A stretch of 64,000 bases of DNA from Muricauda sp. MAR_2010_75 (GCF_000745185.1 NZ_JQNJ01000001.1:3702501-3766500), one strand, 5' to 3'. Shown: positions 1 through 9,956, counted from the first letter of the stretch. Numbers and translations: made by a program. The notes: generated from the letters alone by a model not told the origin.

Positions 1-1
1 A

Positions 2-1012
2 ATGCTGAAACCCGATGTTGTGGTCTTTGACCGTTTTATGATTGAGGAACAATTTGGTTGGCGGGTGGCCGAATTTGCTCCACAAGCCCTTCGGATATTG
101 AATACCGAGGACCTCCATGCCTTGCGAAAGGCTAGGGAAGAGGTTCATAAAAAGAATCTATCCTTCACTATTGATGATTGGAAAAACCACCCCATGACCT
201 TGCGGGAAGTGGCCAGTGTTTATCGTTCCGATATTACGTTACTGGTTTCCACTTATGAAATGGAGATTCTTCGGAATGAATTGAATATTCCTGAATCATT
301 GCTTTTCCATTTGCCTCTGATGTTGGATAAATTGAATGAATCTTTAGTTTCAAAATGGCCCAAGTTTGAAGAACGAAAAGATTTTATCTGTATTGGAAAT
401 GGCAAGCATGCCCCAAATGTAGATTCCATTCAAATATTAAAAAATGAGATATGGCCACGCATTCACAAACAACTCTCTGAGGCTAATCTTTATGTGTATG
501 GTGCCTATTTACCCCAACAGGTTAAAGAAATGCACCAGTCAAAAGAGGGCTTTCATGTTGTTGGCTGGAAAAAAAACATTGAAAACGTTCTCAAAAATGC
601 TCGCTTGCTTCTGGCTCCCTTACAGTTTGGAGCTGGAATCAAGGGAAAATTATTGGATGCCATGTGCTATGGAACACCAAGTGTCACCACAACCATTGGC
701 GCTGAAGGAATGTTAGGAGATTTACCTTGGAATGGTACCATTTCTGATGAATGGAGCTCTTTTGCAAATGCTGCTGTTGAATTGTATCAAAATCGCAAAA
801 AATGGAACGAAGCACAAAAAAATGGGGCAGTGCTCATCAACAATTTGTATGAAAAAGAATTCCAAAAGCAATCACTGAAACAAAAAATTGAAGCAACAGC
901 ACAAAACCAGGATTCTCATCGGTCCAAAAACTTCATAGGACGAATGCTACAACACCATACCCAAGCCAGCACCAAATACATGGCGAAGTGGATCGAGGCA
1001 AAAAACAGTTGA
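2..1012 (+). CDS. Glycosyltransferase, GT4-like (5' end cut by window)
   Basis: This is the C-terminal part of a glycosyltransferase of the GT-B fold that probably transfers a sugar from an activated donor in cell-surface glycan synthesis. The reading frame is open at the window edge, and the first residues (PDVVVFDRFM, then NTEDLHALRKARE) fit the end of an N-terminal acceptor domain, so the start lies upstream. The donor half is complete. It has a GNGKHAPNVDSI strand-turn near residue 135 and the motif GAGIKGKLLDAMCYGTPSV near 210-230, which in this family binds the nucleotide sugar. The next gene converges on it 2 bp away. The specific sugar cannot be read from the sequence. Confidence 0.8.
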   Translation: MLKPDVVVFDRFMIEEQFGWRVAEFAPQALRILNTEDLHALRKAREEVHKKNLSFTIDDWKNHPMTLREVASVYRSDITLLVSTYEMEILRNELNIPESLLFHLPLMLDKLNESLVSKWPKFEERKDFICIGNGKHAPNVDSIQILKNEIWPRIHKQLSEANLYVYGAYLPQQVKEMHQSKEGFHVVGWKKNIENVLKNARLLLAPLQFGAGIKGKLLDAMCYGTPSVTTTIGAEGMLGDLPWNGTISDEWSSFANAAVELYQNRKKWNEAQKNGAVLINNLYEKEFQKQSLKQKIEATAQNQDSHRSKNFIGRMLQHHTQASTKYMAKWIEAKNS

Positions 1013-1014
1013 AC

Positions 1015-2541
1015 CTACCGTTTTCTCAACTCAAAAATATCCTTTCTCCTGTCCTTTAAATTTCTTACGGCACCAAATTGATGCAGTTCCCGTAATAGGT
1101 CAATATCCAAGTCCGCAATAAGTATCATTTCAGTATTGGGTGTTGCTTCAGCTTTGATCCCATTGGTAGGAAATGAAAAATCGCAGGGGGTAAAGACCAT
1201 GGACTGGGCAAACTGGATGTCCATATTATGAACATTGGGCAGGTTACCAACGCTTCCTGCAATGGCCACATAGCATTCATTTTCTATGGCTCTGGCCTGT
1301 GCACAATTCCGAACTCGGGAATACCCATTTTGGGTATCAGTCAAAAAAGGAACGAAGAGGATGTCCATTCCCTCATCGGCAAGAAGTCGACTTAATTCAG
1401 GAAACTCTGAATCATAGCATATAAGGACCCCTATTTTACCACAATCCGTATCAAAAACCTTGAGTTCCTTGCCGCCCTGTAACCCCCATACTTTGGCCTC
1501 ATCGGGGGTAACGTGCAATTTTTCATACCGCTCCACGGTTCCATTTCTTTTGCATAAATAGCCAACATTGTACAGCTTTCCGTCCTTTATTTCGGGCATA
1601 CTCCCTGCAATAATGTTGATATTGTACGAGATGGAAAAATTGGAAAATTTTTGTACGATTTCTTCGGTATGCTTTGCCAATTCCCGAATAGCCTCCGCTT
1701 CGCCCAAATGGTTGTTTTTAGCCATTAGTGGCGCATTGAAAAATTCTGGAAATAGTGCAAAATCTGAGCGATATCCTGAAACAGCATCAATAAAATATTC
1801 GGCTTGCTGAAGTAAGGAGTCAATATTTTCATACGGACGCATTTGCCATTGAATGAGCCCCAACCGTACCACCTTTTTCTTGGTAGCTGCCTTTTTTATC
1901 GGCTTTTCATAATAAATATTGTCCCATTCCAAGAGCACCGCAAATTCCCTGGAGGCTTCATCACCTTCCAAATATCCTTTTAATATTCTGGCCGGATGAA
2001 AATCATTTGATATTTGAAAGTTCAGTACGGGGTCCTCAATTTCTTTTCTCCGTACTTTTTCAATGTATTCCTTGGGACTCATTTCTTGCGAATATCTATG
2101 GTAATTGGGAATCCTTCCCCCAAAAGCTATTCCTTTGAGGTTCATTTTTTCGCAAAGTTCCTTTCTGTAATCGTACAACCTTCTCCCCAGTCGTAGCCCT
2201 CTAAATTCAGGCTTGATGAAAATATCTATGCCATATAACATATCGCCTTCAGGGTCATGGGAATCAAAAGTGTAGTCCGCAGTGATTTGCCGATACGTGT
2301 GACTATCATCAAATTTGTTGTAGTCGATAATAATGGATAGGGCACATCCCGCGATTTGACCATTGACTTTGATGACCACCTGGCCTTCTTGAAATTTATC
2401 GAGCAATGTCTGAATATGGTGCTCTTTCCAAAAAGCTTCCGGCATGGTAGAGTAAGCCGAGACCATGACATCCTTTATCTCCAAATAATCCTCAAACTGA
2501 AGATATTGTAATTCTATAGTATCAATTTCGCTGATTTTCAT
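1015..2541 (-). CDS. GNAT acetyltransferase fused to carbon-nitrogen hydrolase (nitrilase family)
   Basis: This is a two-domain enzyme of 508 residues. Residues 1-210 are a GNAT N-acetyltransferase with the acetyl-CoA loop RGLRLGRRLYD at 114-124. Residues 225-505 are a nitrilase-superfamily amidase with the full catalytic triad: E266 in FPEFF, K341 in YEKLH and C375 in LICYDSEFPE. Such fusions are known in bacteria, but their substrates are mostly undefined; the N-terminal half may acylate an amine and the C-terminal half cleave an amide. There is no signal peptide, so it is cytoplasmic. It lies downstream on the same strand as two agmatine-degradation genes, one of which is also a nitrilase homologue, so a role in polyamine or amide metabolism is a reasonable inference. 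Confidence 0.88.
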   Translation of the reverse strand: MKISEIDTIELQYLQFEDYLEIKDVMVSAYSTMPEAFWKEHHIQTLLDKFQEGQVVIKVNGQIAGCALSIIIDYNKFDDSHTYRQITADYTFDSHDPEGDMLYGIDIFIKPEFRGLRLGRRLYDYRKELCEKMNLKGIAFGGRIPNYHRYSQEMSPKEYIEKVRRKEIEDPVLNFQISNDFHPARILKGYLEGDEASREFAVLLEWDNIYYEKPIKKAATKKKVVRLGLIQWQMRPYENIDSLLQQAEYFIDAVSGYRSDFALFPEFFNAPLMAKNNHLGEAEAIRELAKHTEEIVQKFSNFSISYNINIIAGSMPEIKDGKLYNVGYLCKRNGTVERYEKLHVTPDEAKVWGLQGGKELKVFDTDCGKIGVLICYDSEFPELSRLLADEGMDILFVPFLTDTQNGYSRVRNCAQARAIENECYVAIAGSVGNLPNVHNMDIQFAQSMVFTPCDFSFPTNGIKAEATPNTEMILIADLDIDLLRELHQFGAVRNLKDRRKDIFELRKR

Positions 2542-2634
2542 TCAATTCATTTTTAATCATCAATAAAATTTTGGTGAGCCCTTCACAATATATTCCGTTA
2601 GGTCATTTATAGCTCTTTTTCAAAGTAAAAATTG

Positions 2635-4065
2635 CTACTTCCGATAATCCAAAGCTGGTTTTCTGTCCCCCAACAACGCTTCGTATGTAAAATCCGCCCC
2701 CCTTCGTTCCTCGAATTCTGCTTTCGCTTTTTCCAATACTTCTGGTGAATTATAGAGGTCAATGGCGGACAAGGCCATCGTTTTGGCCGCTACCATCATC
2801 CCTTTGAATCCGATGCTGGTTCCCCCCGCCGCTACTGCTTGCCAACTGTGAGGTGGGGTACCCGGCACCCAAGTGGCGGCCCGGACCGCGGCCATGGGCA
2901 CATTCCAGCTCACATCGCCCGTATCTGCCGATGCTTTACCGTAGGTAAACACCATAGGTTGAATTTCCCCGGCACTTTCAATGGGTTTGGGTGCGCCCAA
3001 GGTTTTCTGGATTTCTTTGGCAAAGTTGACCTCTTCAGGTGTGTATTCCAATCCGCCTACCAAGGTCATATTCTTATGCATTAAAGAAGCCAATACTTCA
3101 TTGGGCAATCTGTCATACGTTCCACCAATAATTTCGTACGTCATTTCCGTTTCCGTGCCGATTGCAGCACCTTCAGCAGCTTTTACTACGCGGTCCCAGA
3201 CTGCCTTGACCTCATCCCGGTTGGAATGGCGGATAACATAATACACTTCAGCTTCCGCAGGTACAATGTTGGGAGCATCCCCGCCTTTGGTAATCACATA
3301 ATGGATTCGGGTTGATTCTGTGGTATGTTCCCGAAGCATGTTCACCAAATCGTTCATACCTTCGACACCGTCCAATGCAGAACGACCCAATTCTGGAGCT
3401 GCGGCTGCATGTGAGGATTTTCCTGTGAATCTGAATTTTCCTGAAATGGTAGCTAAATTAGTTCCCGGATTGGAGGTGTTTTCATCTCCCGGATGCCAAG
3501 AGACCACTGCATCCACATCATCAAAAAGTCCAGCACGTACCATATATACTTTTCCGGAACCCCCTTCTTCAGCAGGAGTCCCATAAAACCGAATCGTACC
3601 TGATTTCCCTGAACTCTTTAACCAATCCTTTATACTGATGGCCGCCGCCAGCGAACCCGCACCAAACAAATGGTGTCCACAAGCTTGCCCTGGTGCACCT
3701 ACCACGCGAGCCTTTTTGAACGGTTCAGCGGATTGGGACATCCCTGGAAGGGCATCAAACTCGCCCAAAATTCCTATCACAGGACTCCCTGAGCCATAGG
3801 TGGCCGTAAAGGCCGTGGGTATCCCGGCAACCCCTTTTTCAATGGCAAAGCCTGCTTTTTTCAGTTCCTCCTGAAAAAGGGCAGAGCTGTTCTCTTCCAA
3901 ATAGCCCAACTCAGGATTTTCCCATAATTCCATGGCAATTTTGGCGTAATGCCCATATTTGGACTCCATGTCATTTATGATGGCTTGTTTCTCATCCTGA
4001 GCGCGAGAAAATGAAATGACAAAAAGAAGGGATAAAAACAGATGACTTTTGATACGTAGTTTCAT
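2635..4065 (-). CDS. M20-family amidohydrolase, AbgB-like, secreted
   Basis: This is a zinc aminoacylase/carboxypeptidase of the M20 family (476 aa), closest in layout to the aminobenzoyl-glutamate utilization protein B group. An N-terminal hydrophobic signal ending in SRA-Q sends it to the periplasm. The metal-binding segments GQACGHHLFGAG (about 127-138) and AEEGGSGK (about 166-173) are present, and a dimerization domain occupies roughly residues 200-320. Long AbgB-type members act on N-acylated amino acids. Together with the D-aminoacylase and serine hydrolase further along this strand it suggests periplasmic salvage of acylated amino acids or peptides. The exact substrate is not known. 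Confidence 0.85.
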   Translation of the reverse strand: MKLRIKSHLFLSLLFVISFSRAQDEKQAIINDMESKYGHYAKIAMELWENPELGYLEENSSALFQEELKKAGFAIEKGVAGIPTAFTATYGSGSPVIGILGEFDALPGMSQSAEPFKKARVVGAPGQACGHHLFGAGSLAAAISIKDWLKSSGKSGTIRFYGTPAEEGGSGKVYMVRAGLFDDVDAVVSWHPGDENTSNPGTNLATISGKFRFTGKSSHAAAAPELGRSALDGVEGMNDLVNMLREHTTESTRIHYVITKGGDAPNIVPAEAEVYYVIRHSNRDEVKAVWDRVVKAAEGAAIGTETEMTYEIIGGTYDRLPNEVLASLMHKNMTLVGGLEYTPEEVNFAKEIQKTLGAPKPIESAGEIQPMVFTYGKASADTGDVSWNVPMAAVRAATWVPGTPPHSWQAVAAGGTSIGFKGMMVAAKTMALSAIDLYNSPEVLEKAKAEFEERRGADFTYEALLGDRKPALDYRK

Positions 4066-4169
4066 TGGAAAATGAGGTTTGAGTTAGTTGTTTAAGGGTT
4101 TCCATAAGGATAGCTTCTAATTTCGGGGAAATTCGAATGAAAACCAAAGCACGCTCCCAATAAAAATGT

Positions 4170-5207
4170 CTACTGTGGTATTTGTTGACTGAGACAATGA
4201 AGGGTTCCAAACCCCCAAATAAAATCGATACAGCTGATACCGATCACTTCTCGCTCTGGAAAAAGTTGCGCCAGAGTGTTCAAAGCTTCCCTATCCCTTG
4301 AATCATTGAATGTGGGTACCAACACAGTTTTATTGGTAATCAAAAAATTGGCATAACTTGCAGGAAGCGCAATTCCATCAAAATCAATACGGTGGGGCAT
4401 GGGCAAGGTTACAATGTTTGCCTTTTTGCCATTTTCCAAAACAGCGTTTTGCAGTCTACGAAGGTTTTCCTGCAACGCTTTATAGTTTGGTTCCTTTTTG
4501 TCGGATTCCACCACAGTGACAATGGTATGGTCATTCACGAAACGGGCTAAATCATCAACATGACCATGGGTGTCGTCACCTTGCACACCATCACCCAACC
4601 AAATCGTGTTGGTAATGCCAAGGTATTGTCTAAAAATAGCTTCGTAATCTTCTTTGGTGAAATCTGGGTTTCGCACCTGAATTTTTGGGTCGAGTAGGCA
4701 TTCTTCGGAAGTGATGAGGGTTCCTTTTCCGTTTACATCGATGGCGCCGCCTTCCAAAATCACGGGTTTGCCTTTGTATTTTACTTGTTCTATCTGAATT
4801 TTAAGAAAATTGGCTACTTTTTGGGGAACATATTGGTCTAGCAGGAAATTTTTGTACTTGGCCCATCCATTAAAATTGAAGTTGAGTGCTTTTCGTTCTT
4901 CACCGTTTGTAACAATGATGGGGCCTGAATCCCGCATCCAACTGCGATTGGTCTTATGGATAATGAAGGAAACTTGTTCCAGGTTGATATGGGCCGTTTC
5001 CAACATGTTCAAAACCTTTTCCTTTAATTTTTCCGATGCTACCACGAGAATAACCTCTTCGTGAGAGGCTATCTTCTTAATATACTCCACAAACGCCCAC
5101 TGAATGGCAGAATATTTGCCCGGCCAATCGTTTCCATTATGTGGAAAGCACAGTAATATGCCCTGCTGTTTTTCCCATTCCGCGGGAAATCGCCATGAAG
5201 CTCCCAT
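4170..5207 (-). CDS. aguA: Agmatine deiminase
   Basis: This enzyme hydrolyses agmatine to N-carbamoylputrescine and ammonia, the first step of the two-step route from agmatine to putrescine. The start chosen, MGASWRFPAEWEKQ, gives 345 aa, the usual family length, and begins 1 bp after the stop of the upstream aguB; a longer reading would overlap that gene. It is a guanidine-modifying enzyme of the peptidyl-arginine-deiminase fold. The conserved GDDTHGHVDDLARF segment carries the His and Asp residues, and the nucleophilic cysteine is C338 in TLHCLSQQ. It has no signal peptide and is cytoplasmic. It is almost certainly co-transcribed with aguB. Confidence 0.93.
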   Translation of the reverse strand: MGASWRFPAEWEKQQGILLCFPHNGNDWPGKYSAIQWAFVEYIKKIASHEEVILVVASEKLKEKVLNMLETAHINLEQVSFIIHKTNRSWMRDSGPIIVTNGEERKALNFNFNGWAKYKNFLLDQYVPQKVANFLKIQIEQVKYKGKPVILEGGAIDVNGKGTLITSEECLLDPKIQVRNPDFTKEDYEAIFRQYLGITNTIWLGDGVQGDDTHGHVDDLARFVNDHTIVTVVESDKKEPNYKALQENLRRLQNAVLENGKKANIVTLPMPHRIDFDGIALPASYANFLITNKTVLVPTFNDSRDREALNTLAQLFPEREVIGISCIDFIWGFGTLHCLSQQIPQ

Positions 5208-5208
5208 G

Positions 5209-6096
5209 CTAGTCAATGGCTCGTTTGGTGATTCCGCCGTACATATCGATCCTGCGATCCCGCAAGAACGGCCAATTTTGACGCACATTTTCTTGAAGTT
5301 CCAAATCCACCTCAGCCATTAAAATTTCTTCTTTATCTTGAGAGGCTTGTGCCAAAATTTCCCCTTGCGGGCCACAAATAAAGGACGCCCCCCAAAACTG
5401 GATACCATCTGTATTGGGTAAATATTTTTCAAGACCGATTCGGTTGGCGGCGGCCACGTAGACTCCATTGGCCACGGCATGTCCTTTCATTACATTCATC
5501 CAAGCTCCTTGTTGATTGGCCCCAAATTCTTCTTTTTCTTTGGGATGCCAGCCAATGGCGGTAGGGTAGAAGAGCACCTCGGCACCTTGTAAAGCCGTCA
5601 ATCGTGCTGCCTCAGGATACCACTGGTCCCAACAGATAAGGGTTCCAATGTTTCCTTTTTGGGTCGTAATGGTCTTAAATCCTAGGTCTCCCGGCGTGAA
5701 ATAGAACTTTTCATAATAATGGGGGTCATCTGGGATGTGCATTTTGCGATAAAGGCCCGCTTCGGAACCATCGGCATCAATAATATAGGCACTGTTGTGA
5801 TACACCCCGGCCATACGTTTTTCAAAGAAAGGCACAATGATTACCACTCCCAATTCCTTGGCCAATGCACTAAAGGCCTTGAAAGAGGTGCTGTAAAGTG
5901 GTTCTGCCAACGCAAAATTGTCCGTATCCTCGCTCTGACAGAAGTAATGACTGCTATATAGCTCTGGCAATGAGATGACCTCGGCACCTTTTTTGGCAGC
6001 TTCGCGCACCCATTCCATGCATTTTTTCAAATTATTTTCTGGAGTATCGTTAAGATTGAGTTGTACCACCGCAATGGTATACTTGTTCTTTTTCAT
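5209..6096 (-). CDS. aguB: N-carbamoylputrescine amidase
   Basis: This enzyme hydrolyses N-carbamoylputrescine to putrescine, CO2 and ammonia, completing the agmatine pathway begun by the adjacent aguA. It is a nitrilase-superfamily protein of 295 aa with the triad E45 (SLPELYSSH), K118 (YRKMHIPDDP) and C155 (LICWDQWYPEAA). The tryptophan next to the cysteine and the HIPDDP segment are typical of plant and bacterial AguB. The start MKKNKYTIAV was preferred over an upstream in-frame codon 26 residues earlier because the extra residues are basic and unlike the family. It is first in the aguB-aguA pair, with 1 bp between the genes. Confidence 0.93.
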   Translation of the reverse strand: MKKNKYTIAVVQLNLNDTPENNLKKCMEWVREAAKKGAEVISLPELYSSHYFCQSEDTDNFALAEPLYSTSFKAFSALAKELGVVIIVPFFEKRMAGVYHNSAYIIDADGSEAGLYRKMHIPDDPHYYEKFYFTPGDLGFKTITTQKGNIGTLICWDQWYPEAARLTALQGAEVLFYPTAIGWHPKEKEEFGANQQGAWMNVMKGHAVANGVYVAAANRIGLEKYLPNTDGIQFWGASFICGPQGEILAQASQDKEEILMAEVDLELQENVRQNWPFLRDRRIDMYGGITKRAID

Positions 6097-6199
6097 GTTA
6101 AATTTTTCAATCAAGGTTTTTCGTAAAAACGCGATAAAGGTAAATTTTTTACCCTTTAGATTCGGACGTCTCATTTAAAATATAAGCAATAATATTTTA

Positions 6200-6796
6200 T
6201 CACTTATCCATAGGTGAACTTGGTAGCAAAGATGGATTGTACTCGGCTCCTTTGGCCACTTGTATCATAGTAATCCGGACTTTGGTGGGGAAAAATTTCT
6301 CATGGTCGGCTCGCTTGTGGGCATGCCCTTCTCCACCGCTATCATCTTTGATGACCAAATCCATTTGTTTAATACCTTCCGACCAAACAATGGACCCGTT
6401 TTCCCAAAACTCGGTCATGGAAACATCCTTTTCATAGATGCCTTCATCTAAAAACAGATCAGTAGAGGTACAGCCATAGCCATTACCTTGTCCTCTATTG
6501 GGGATATAACACAAGGTCCATTTGGTGGGTTCTCTGCCTGGCGGCTTTTCCACAACTTCAAGTCGAATGTGAACTGTACCATTTCGATAATCCACTGGAC
6601 TGGTCCAGTCTTTGGGAATATCTGGGTTTAATTTATCTCCAGTGACATAGTAGTGCGATTTACTTGGGGTGGAATTGTCCGCATCCGCTTTGGTATAGGT
6701 GAACTCCACATCAAAAAGCACAAATTGCTTTGCATCTGATTGCGCGCAAAAGACCATCGGGAACAAAAAACAAATAGATAAAAGATATGTTTTCAT
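6200..6796 (-). CDS. Secreted protein of unknown function
   Basis: This is a 198-aa protein with a clear Sec signal (hydrophobic to about residue 17, ending CAQS). I do not recognise a domain. The mature part is rich in Tyr, Trp and Asp and looks like a beta-rich extracellular fold: there are short alternating strands around residues 25-60 and a segment GNGYGCTSTDLFLDEGIYEKD near the middle. It sits between aguB and a serine hydrolase on the same strand, with 103 bp upstream of aguB and 15 bp to the next gene. Its function is unknown. Confidence 0.7.
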   Translation of the reverse strand: MKTYLLSICFLFPMVFCAQSDAKQFVLFDVEFTYTKADADNSTPSKSHYYVTGDKLNPDIPKDWTSPVDYRNGTVHIRLEVVEKPPGREPTKWTLCYIPNRGQGNGYGCTSTDLFLDEGIYEKDVSMTEFWENGSIVWSEGIKQMDLVIKDDSGGEGHAHKRADHEKFFPTKVRITMIQVAKGAEYNPSLLPSSPMDK

Positions 6797-6811
6797 GAGT
6801 TGAATTTCAGC

Positions 6812-8131
6812 TTATTCTCTGGTGAAAGTAAAGTTTGCTCCACGCTGCTCAAAAGCCATTTTGTTTTCCTCGGGATTAAACTTCATCACAATACCTGCTG
6901 GACTAAACTCGAATTGATGCTCCGCAGTTGCTTCCAAAGGAAATGAAGGTTGTCCCGTGGCCTGTCCCATAAGTTGATTATCTTCCTTGGTGATATTGAT
7001 CTTCAGTGGAAAACTGGATGAGGTATATGAACCAACATACTGCTCCAATGTTGCTGGGTCCACAGAATAGGAATTAAAGACGGGCATTTCAAAAGGTTTA
7101 TTGTATACCGCGCTCAATAGGGCAATGGCGATATCGTTGGTATTCATATTGAAGCCATTGGAAGTCATTGCGAACGAAACCTTGCCGTCTGGTAAATACC
7201 CAAACAGAGACGAAAAACCATCAATACCTCCCGTATGCCCATAACTGATACGCTCATGGAATGGAAATCGGAACAGACCCAAACCATACCCATCTTGAAT
7301 CGTTTCCATCATTTCCAATTGTTCTTGAGTAATGAGTTTTCCACCAAACAGGGCATCACTAAATTTTACGATATCCGTTGGAGTGGAAACTACCGCGCCA
7401 GCGCCAACAGGAATAGACATATCCGTATCCGTTTCCTTTTTCCATGTCCCATTATGCTTGTAAGAACTACATTCATTTCTGGCAATATCGATTACGCCGC
7501 CGACATAGGTATTGGATAATCCCAACGGTTGTGCAATGTATTCCTCAAGGAGTTGACCATAACTTTTTCCAAAACTCTTCTCCAAAATATAGGTCAACAG
7601 CACAAAATTAGAGTTGCTATATTCCGCTTTGCTTCCGGGTTCAAAGTCATTTCCTGCTTTTACGATGATATCCACCATTTGTTCTTCAGTTTGAGGACTG
7701 GTATTATACGTCATGTATGCTTCATCATTCGTGAAATTATGAATACCGCTACGATGTCCAAGCAAGTGCTTTATGCTAATGCTATCTGAATTGGTGATCT
7801 TAGGAAAGTATCGGTCAATGGTTTGGTCAAGGTTCAATTTACCTTCAGAAACTGCCTTAAAAGTCAAAACGGTAGAAAACGTTTTGGAAATGGACCCGAT
7901 GCGGAAAATAGAAGACGCTTCGGCCACAGTTTCAGTTGATAGGTCACAATACCCCAAGGACCTTGTATACATCAATTCACCGCCCTTGGAAATGGCCACG
8001 CTGCCCATAAACTTATCGTTTGCTTCTAGAACATCGAAGTACTGGTCCAGTTTAGTTTTATCAAATTCTTGTGCAGTGCTGCATGAAATAAAAACCCAAA
8101 AAAAAGCCAGTACTACATAAATTGTTCTCAT
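6812..8131 (-). CDS. Serine hydrolase, class C beta-lactamase family
   Basis: This is a 439-aa exported lipoprotein-like protein (signal ending FISCSTA) of the beta-lactamase/penicillin-binding family. It carries the active-site SxxK motif SISK at residues 80-83, the YxN motif YSN at 171-173 and the HxG motif HTGGIDG near 306. Family members act as D-aminopeptidases, esterases or DD-peptidases rather than true beta-lactamases. A C-terminal lipocalin-like beta domain (from about 350) is typical of flavobacterial members. Its neighbour on the same strand is an N-acyl-D-amino-acid deacylase, which makes a D-amino-acid peptide substrate plausible, but this is an inference. Confidence 0.87.
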   Translation of the reverse strand: MRTIYVVLAFFWVFISCSTAQEFDKTKLDQYFDVLEANDKFMGSVAISKGGELMYTRSLGYCDLSTETVAEASSIFRIGSISKTFSTVLTFKAVSEGKLNLDQTIDRYFPKITNSDSISIKHLLGHRSGIHNFTNDEAYMTYNTSPQTEEQMVDIIVKAGNDFEPGSKAEYSNSNFVLLTYILEKSFGKSYGQLLEEYIAQPLGLSNTYVGGVIDIARNECSSYKHNGTWKKETDTDMSIPVGAGAVVSTPTDIVKFSDALFGGKLITQEQLEMMETIQDGYGLGLFRFPFHERISYGHTGGIDGFSSLFGYLPDGKVSFAMTSNGFNMNTNDIAIALLSAVYNKPFEMPVFNSYSVDPATLEQYVGSYTSSSFPLKINITKEDNQLMGQATGQPSFPLEATAEHQFEFSPAGIVMKFNPEENKMAFEQRGANFTFTRE

Positions 8132-8155
8132 GATTCTTGTTTGTTTAAATAGATG

Positions 8156-9841
8156 TTAGTCTTTAGAAACATATCCAGGTCCGTGAACTACTTGTCCCGG
8201 TAACTCACCTGTATGTTCACCATCTTCCAATACTTGTGTGCCATTAACGAATACGTGCTTCACGCCCGTCGCATATTGGTGAGGTTCCTCAAAAGTGGCC
8301 TTATCTCGAATGGTATTAGGGTCGAAAAGCACCACATCTGCATAGTACCCTTCGGTGAGAGCGCCCCGTTTTTTGATTTTTAGATTGGTAGCGGGAAGGG
8401 TAGTGAGTTTATGAATCGCCTCTTCCATGGGAATGACCTTTTCGTCCCTAACATATTTTCCGAGTAACCGAGCCACGTTTCCGTATGCCCTGGGGTGTGT
8501 ACTGGACTTGAGAAAAACACCCTCTGTCGCCAAAGAGCCCCCATCGGAACCAAAACTCATCCACGGGAGTGCAATTTGTTTTTTGACATTTTCCTCAGAC
8601 ATTAAAAAGTAAATGGTTCCTACTCGACTGCCATCCTGAATCACCAAGTCCATAGCAGTTTCCTCGGGCGAAAGACCTCGCATTTCAGCCACTTGGGCAA
8701 GTGTTTTTCCTGTGAGATATTTTAAGGTGTCGTTTTTAAACCCTGCCAATAAAATTTTACTGGGGTCACCTGCGGCTTGCATCAAGCTTTCCCATTCGTC
8801 TGTGGGCGTACGCATTTCTTCCATCACTTTCTTGCGGATGGCCGGGTCTTGCAATCGCTCCGCCCATTTCTCATAACCACCTTCCTGGACCCAGGGCGGC
8901 ATGGAGGCGTCCAAACCGGTTGCCCCAGCAACATAGTTGTACATATTTGCTGTAATTTTCAAACCTGCGGCTCTAGCAGAGTCCACTTTTTTCACAACCA
9001 CATCAAATTTGCGCCAATTCTCTTTTCCACTTTGTTTTAGGTGATAAATTTCAGCCCGTATGCCGGCTTCATCTGCAATCTGGATCAACTCATCCAAACT
9101 TTCCAAAAGTTGGGAGCCTTCACTTCGGATGTGACTAATATACATACCATCATATTCAGCGGCCACTTTGCAGAGTTCTATTAGTTCTTCGGTGTTGGAA
9201 TAAAAGGCAGGAGCGTATATCAAGGATGAGCCCACACCAAGCGCCCCTTCCTCCATGGCTTGTTTTACCATGAGCTTCATGGAATCCATTTCTTGGGGGG
9301 TAGGAGCACGGTTCTCATAACCCACGGTGTGCACCCGAAGGGTGGTAGCCCCTACAAAAGAAGCCACATTTGGAGATACCCCCTTGCCGGTCAAGTATTC
9401 CAGATACTCGTTCAAAGTGGTCCATTCAATATTAAACTTAATATCTCCCTGACTTTCCTTTTCTTCCTTTTTCATGGAATCGTTCAAAGGTCCCATAGAC
9501 CAACCTTCACCAAATACCTCTAGAGTGACCCCTTGTTTAATATCACTCATAGATCGACCATCCTCAATAAGGGATTCCACAGCCCAGCTCAGCATATTGA
9601 TAAACCCTGGGGCAACCACCAAACCCGACGCATCGATTTCTTTTGTGCCGGTTGCATTTTCAAAATTACCAATGACGGCAATGGTATCGGCATTGATTCC
9701 AATGTCCCCAACATAAGAAGCTTCCCCTGAGCCGTCCATGATTGTGCCATTTTTTATTAGGACATCAAAGTTTTGAGATTGCTTGCAACTGGATACCGCA
9801 ATCAGGAAAACGAGAAGAAAAAGTAGTAGGATTGGCTTCAT
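8156..9841 (-). CDS. N-acyl-D-amino-acid deacylase (D-aminoacylase), lipoprotein
   Basis: This is a zinc amidohydrolase (561 aa) that would release D-amino acids from N-acyl-D-amino acids in the periplasm. The N-terminus is a lipoprotein signal (AVSSCKQ). The amidohydrolase core starts with FDVLIKNGTIMDGSG and ends with a composite beta-sandwich segment, YADVVLFDPNTI. The usual first HxH motif is not intact: after VVAPGFIN comes MLSW instead of the expected H-x-H. Downstream metal ligands are present in YISHIRSEG and in the YHLKQSGKENW region. Several D-aminoacylase-like subfamilies lack the first motif. Its 5' neighbour on this strand is a beta-barrel gene 116 bp away, so it probably has its own promoter. 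Confidence 0.85.
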   Translation of the reverse strand: MKPILLLFLLVFLIAVSSCKQSQNFDVLIKNGTIMDGSGEASYVGDIGINADTIAVIGNFENATGTKEIDASGLVVAPGFINMLSWAVESLIEDGRSMSDIKQGVTLEVFGEGWSMGPLNDSMKKEEKESQGDIKFNIEWTTLNEYLEYLTGKGVSPNVASFVGATTLRVHTVGYENRAPTPQEMDSMKLMVKQAMEEGALGVGSSLIYAPAFYSNTEELIELCKVAAEYDGMYISHIRSEGSQLLESLDELIQIADEAGIRAEIYHLKQSGKENWRKFDVVVKKVDSARAAGLKITANMYNYVAGATGLDASMPPWVQEGGYEKWAERLQDPAIRKKVMEEMRTPTDEWESLMQAAGDPSKILLAGFKNDTLKYLTGKTLAQVAEMRGLSPEETAMDLVIQDGSRVGTIYFLMSEENVKKQIALPWMSFGSDGGSLATEGVFLKSSTHPRAYGNVARLLGKYVRDEKVIPMEEAIHKLTTLPATNLKIKKRGALTEGYYADVVLFDPNTIRDKATFEEPHQYATGVKHVFVNGTQVLEDGEHTGELPGQVVHGPGYVSKD

Positions 9842-9956
9842 AGCTGGGTTATTTAGTGTAAGATAACCAAGTTATGAAATTTTGTCAAAGCATCATGACG
9901 CCAAGTTAGTTTACTTTCGGAAGCCTTAATTTCAAGAAAATGAGACCGGTTCTGTA

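Noticed and set aside
444..716. Second frame inside the first glycosyltransferase
   Set aside because: Shadow of the main reading frame.
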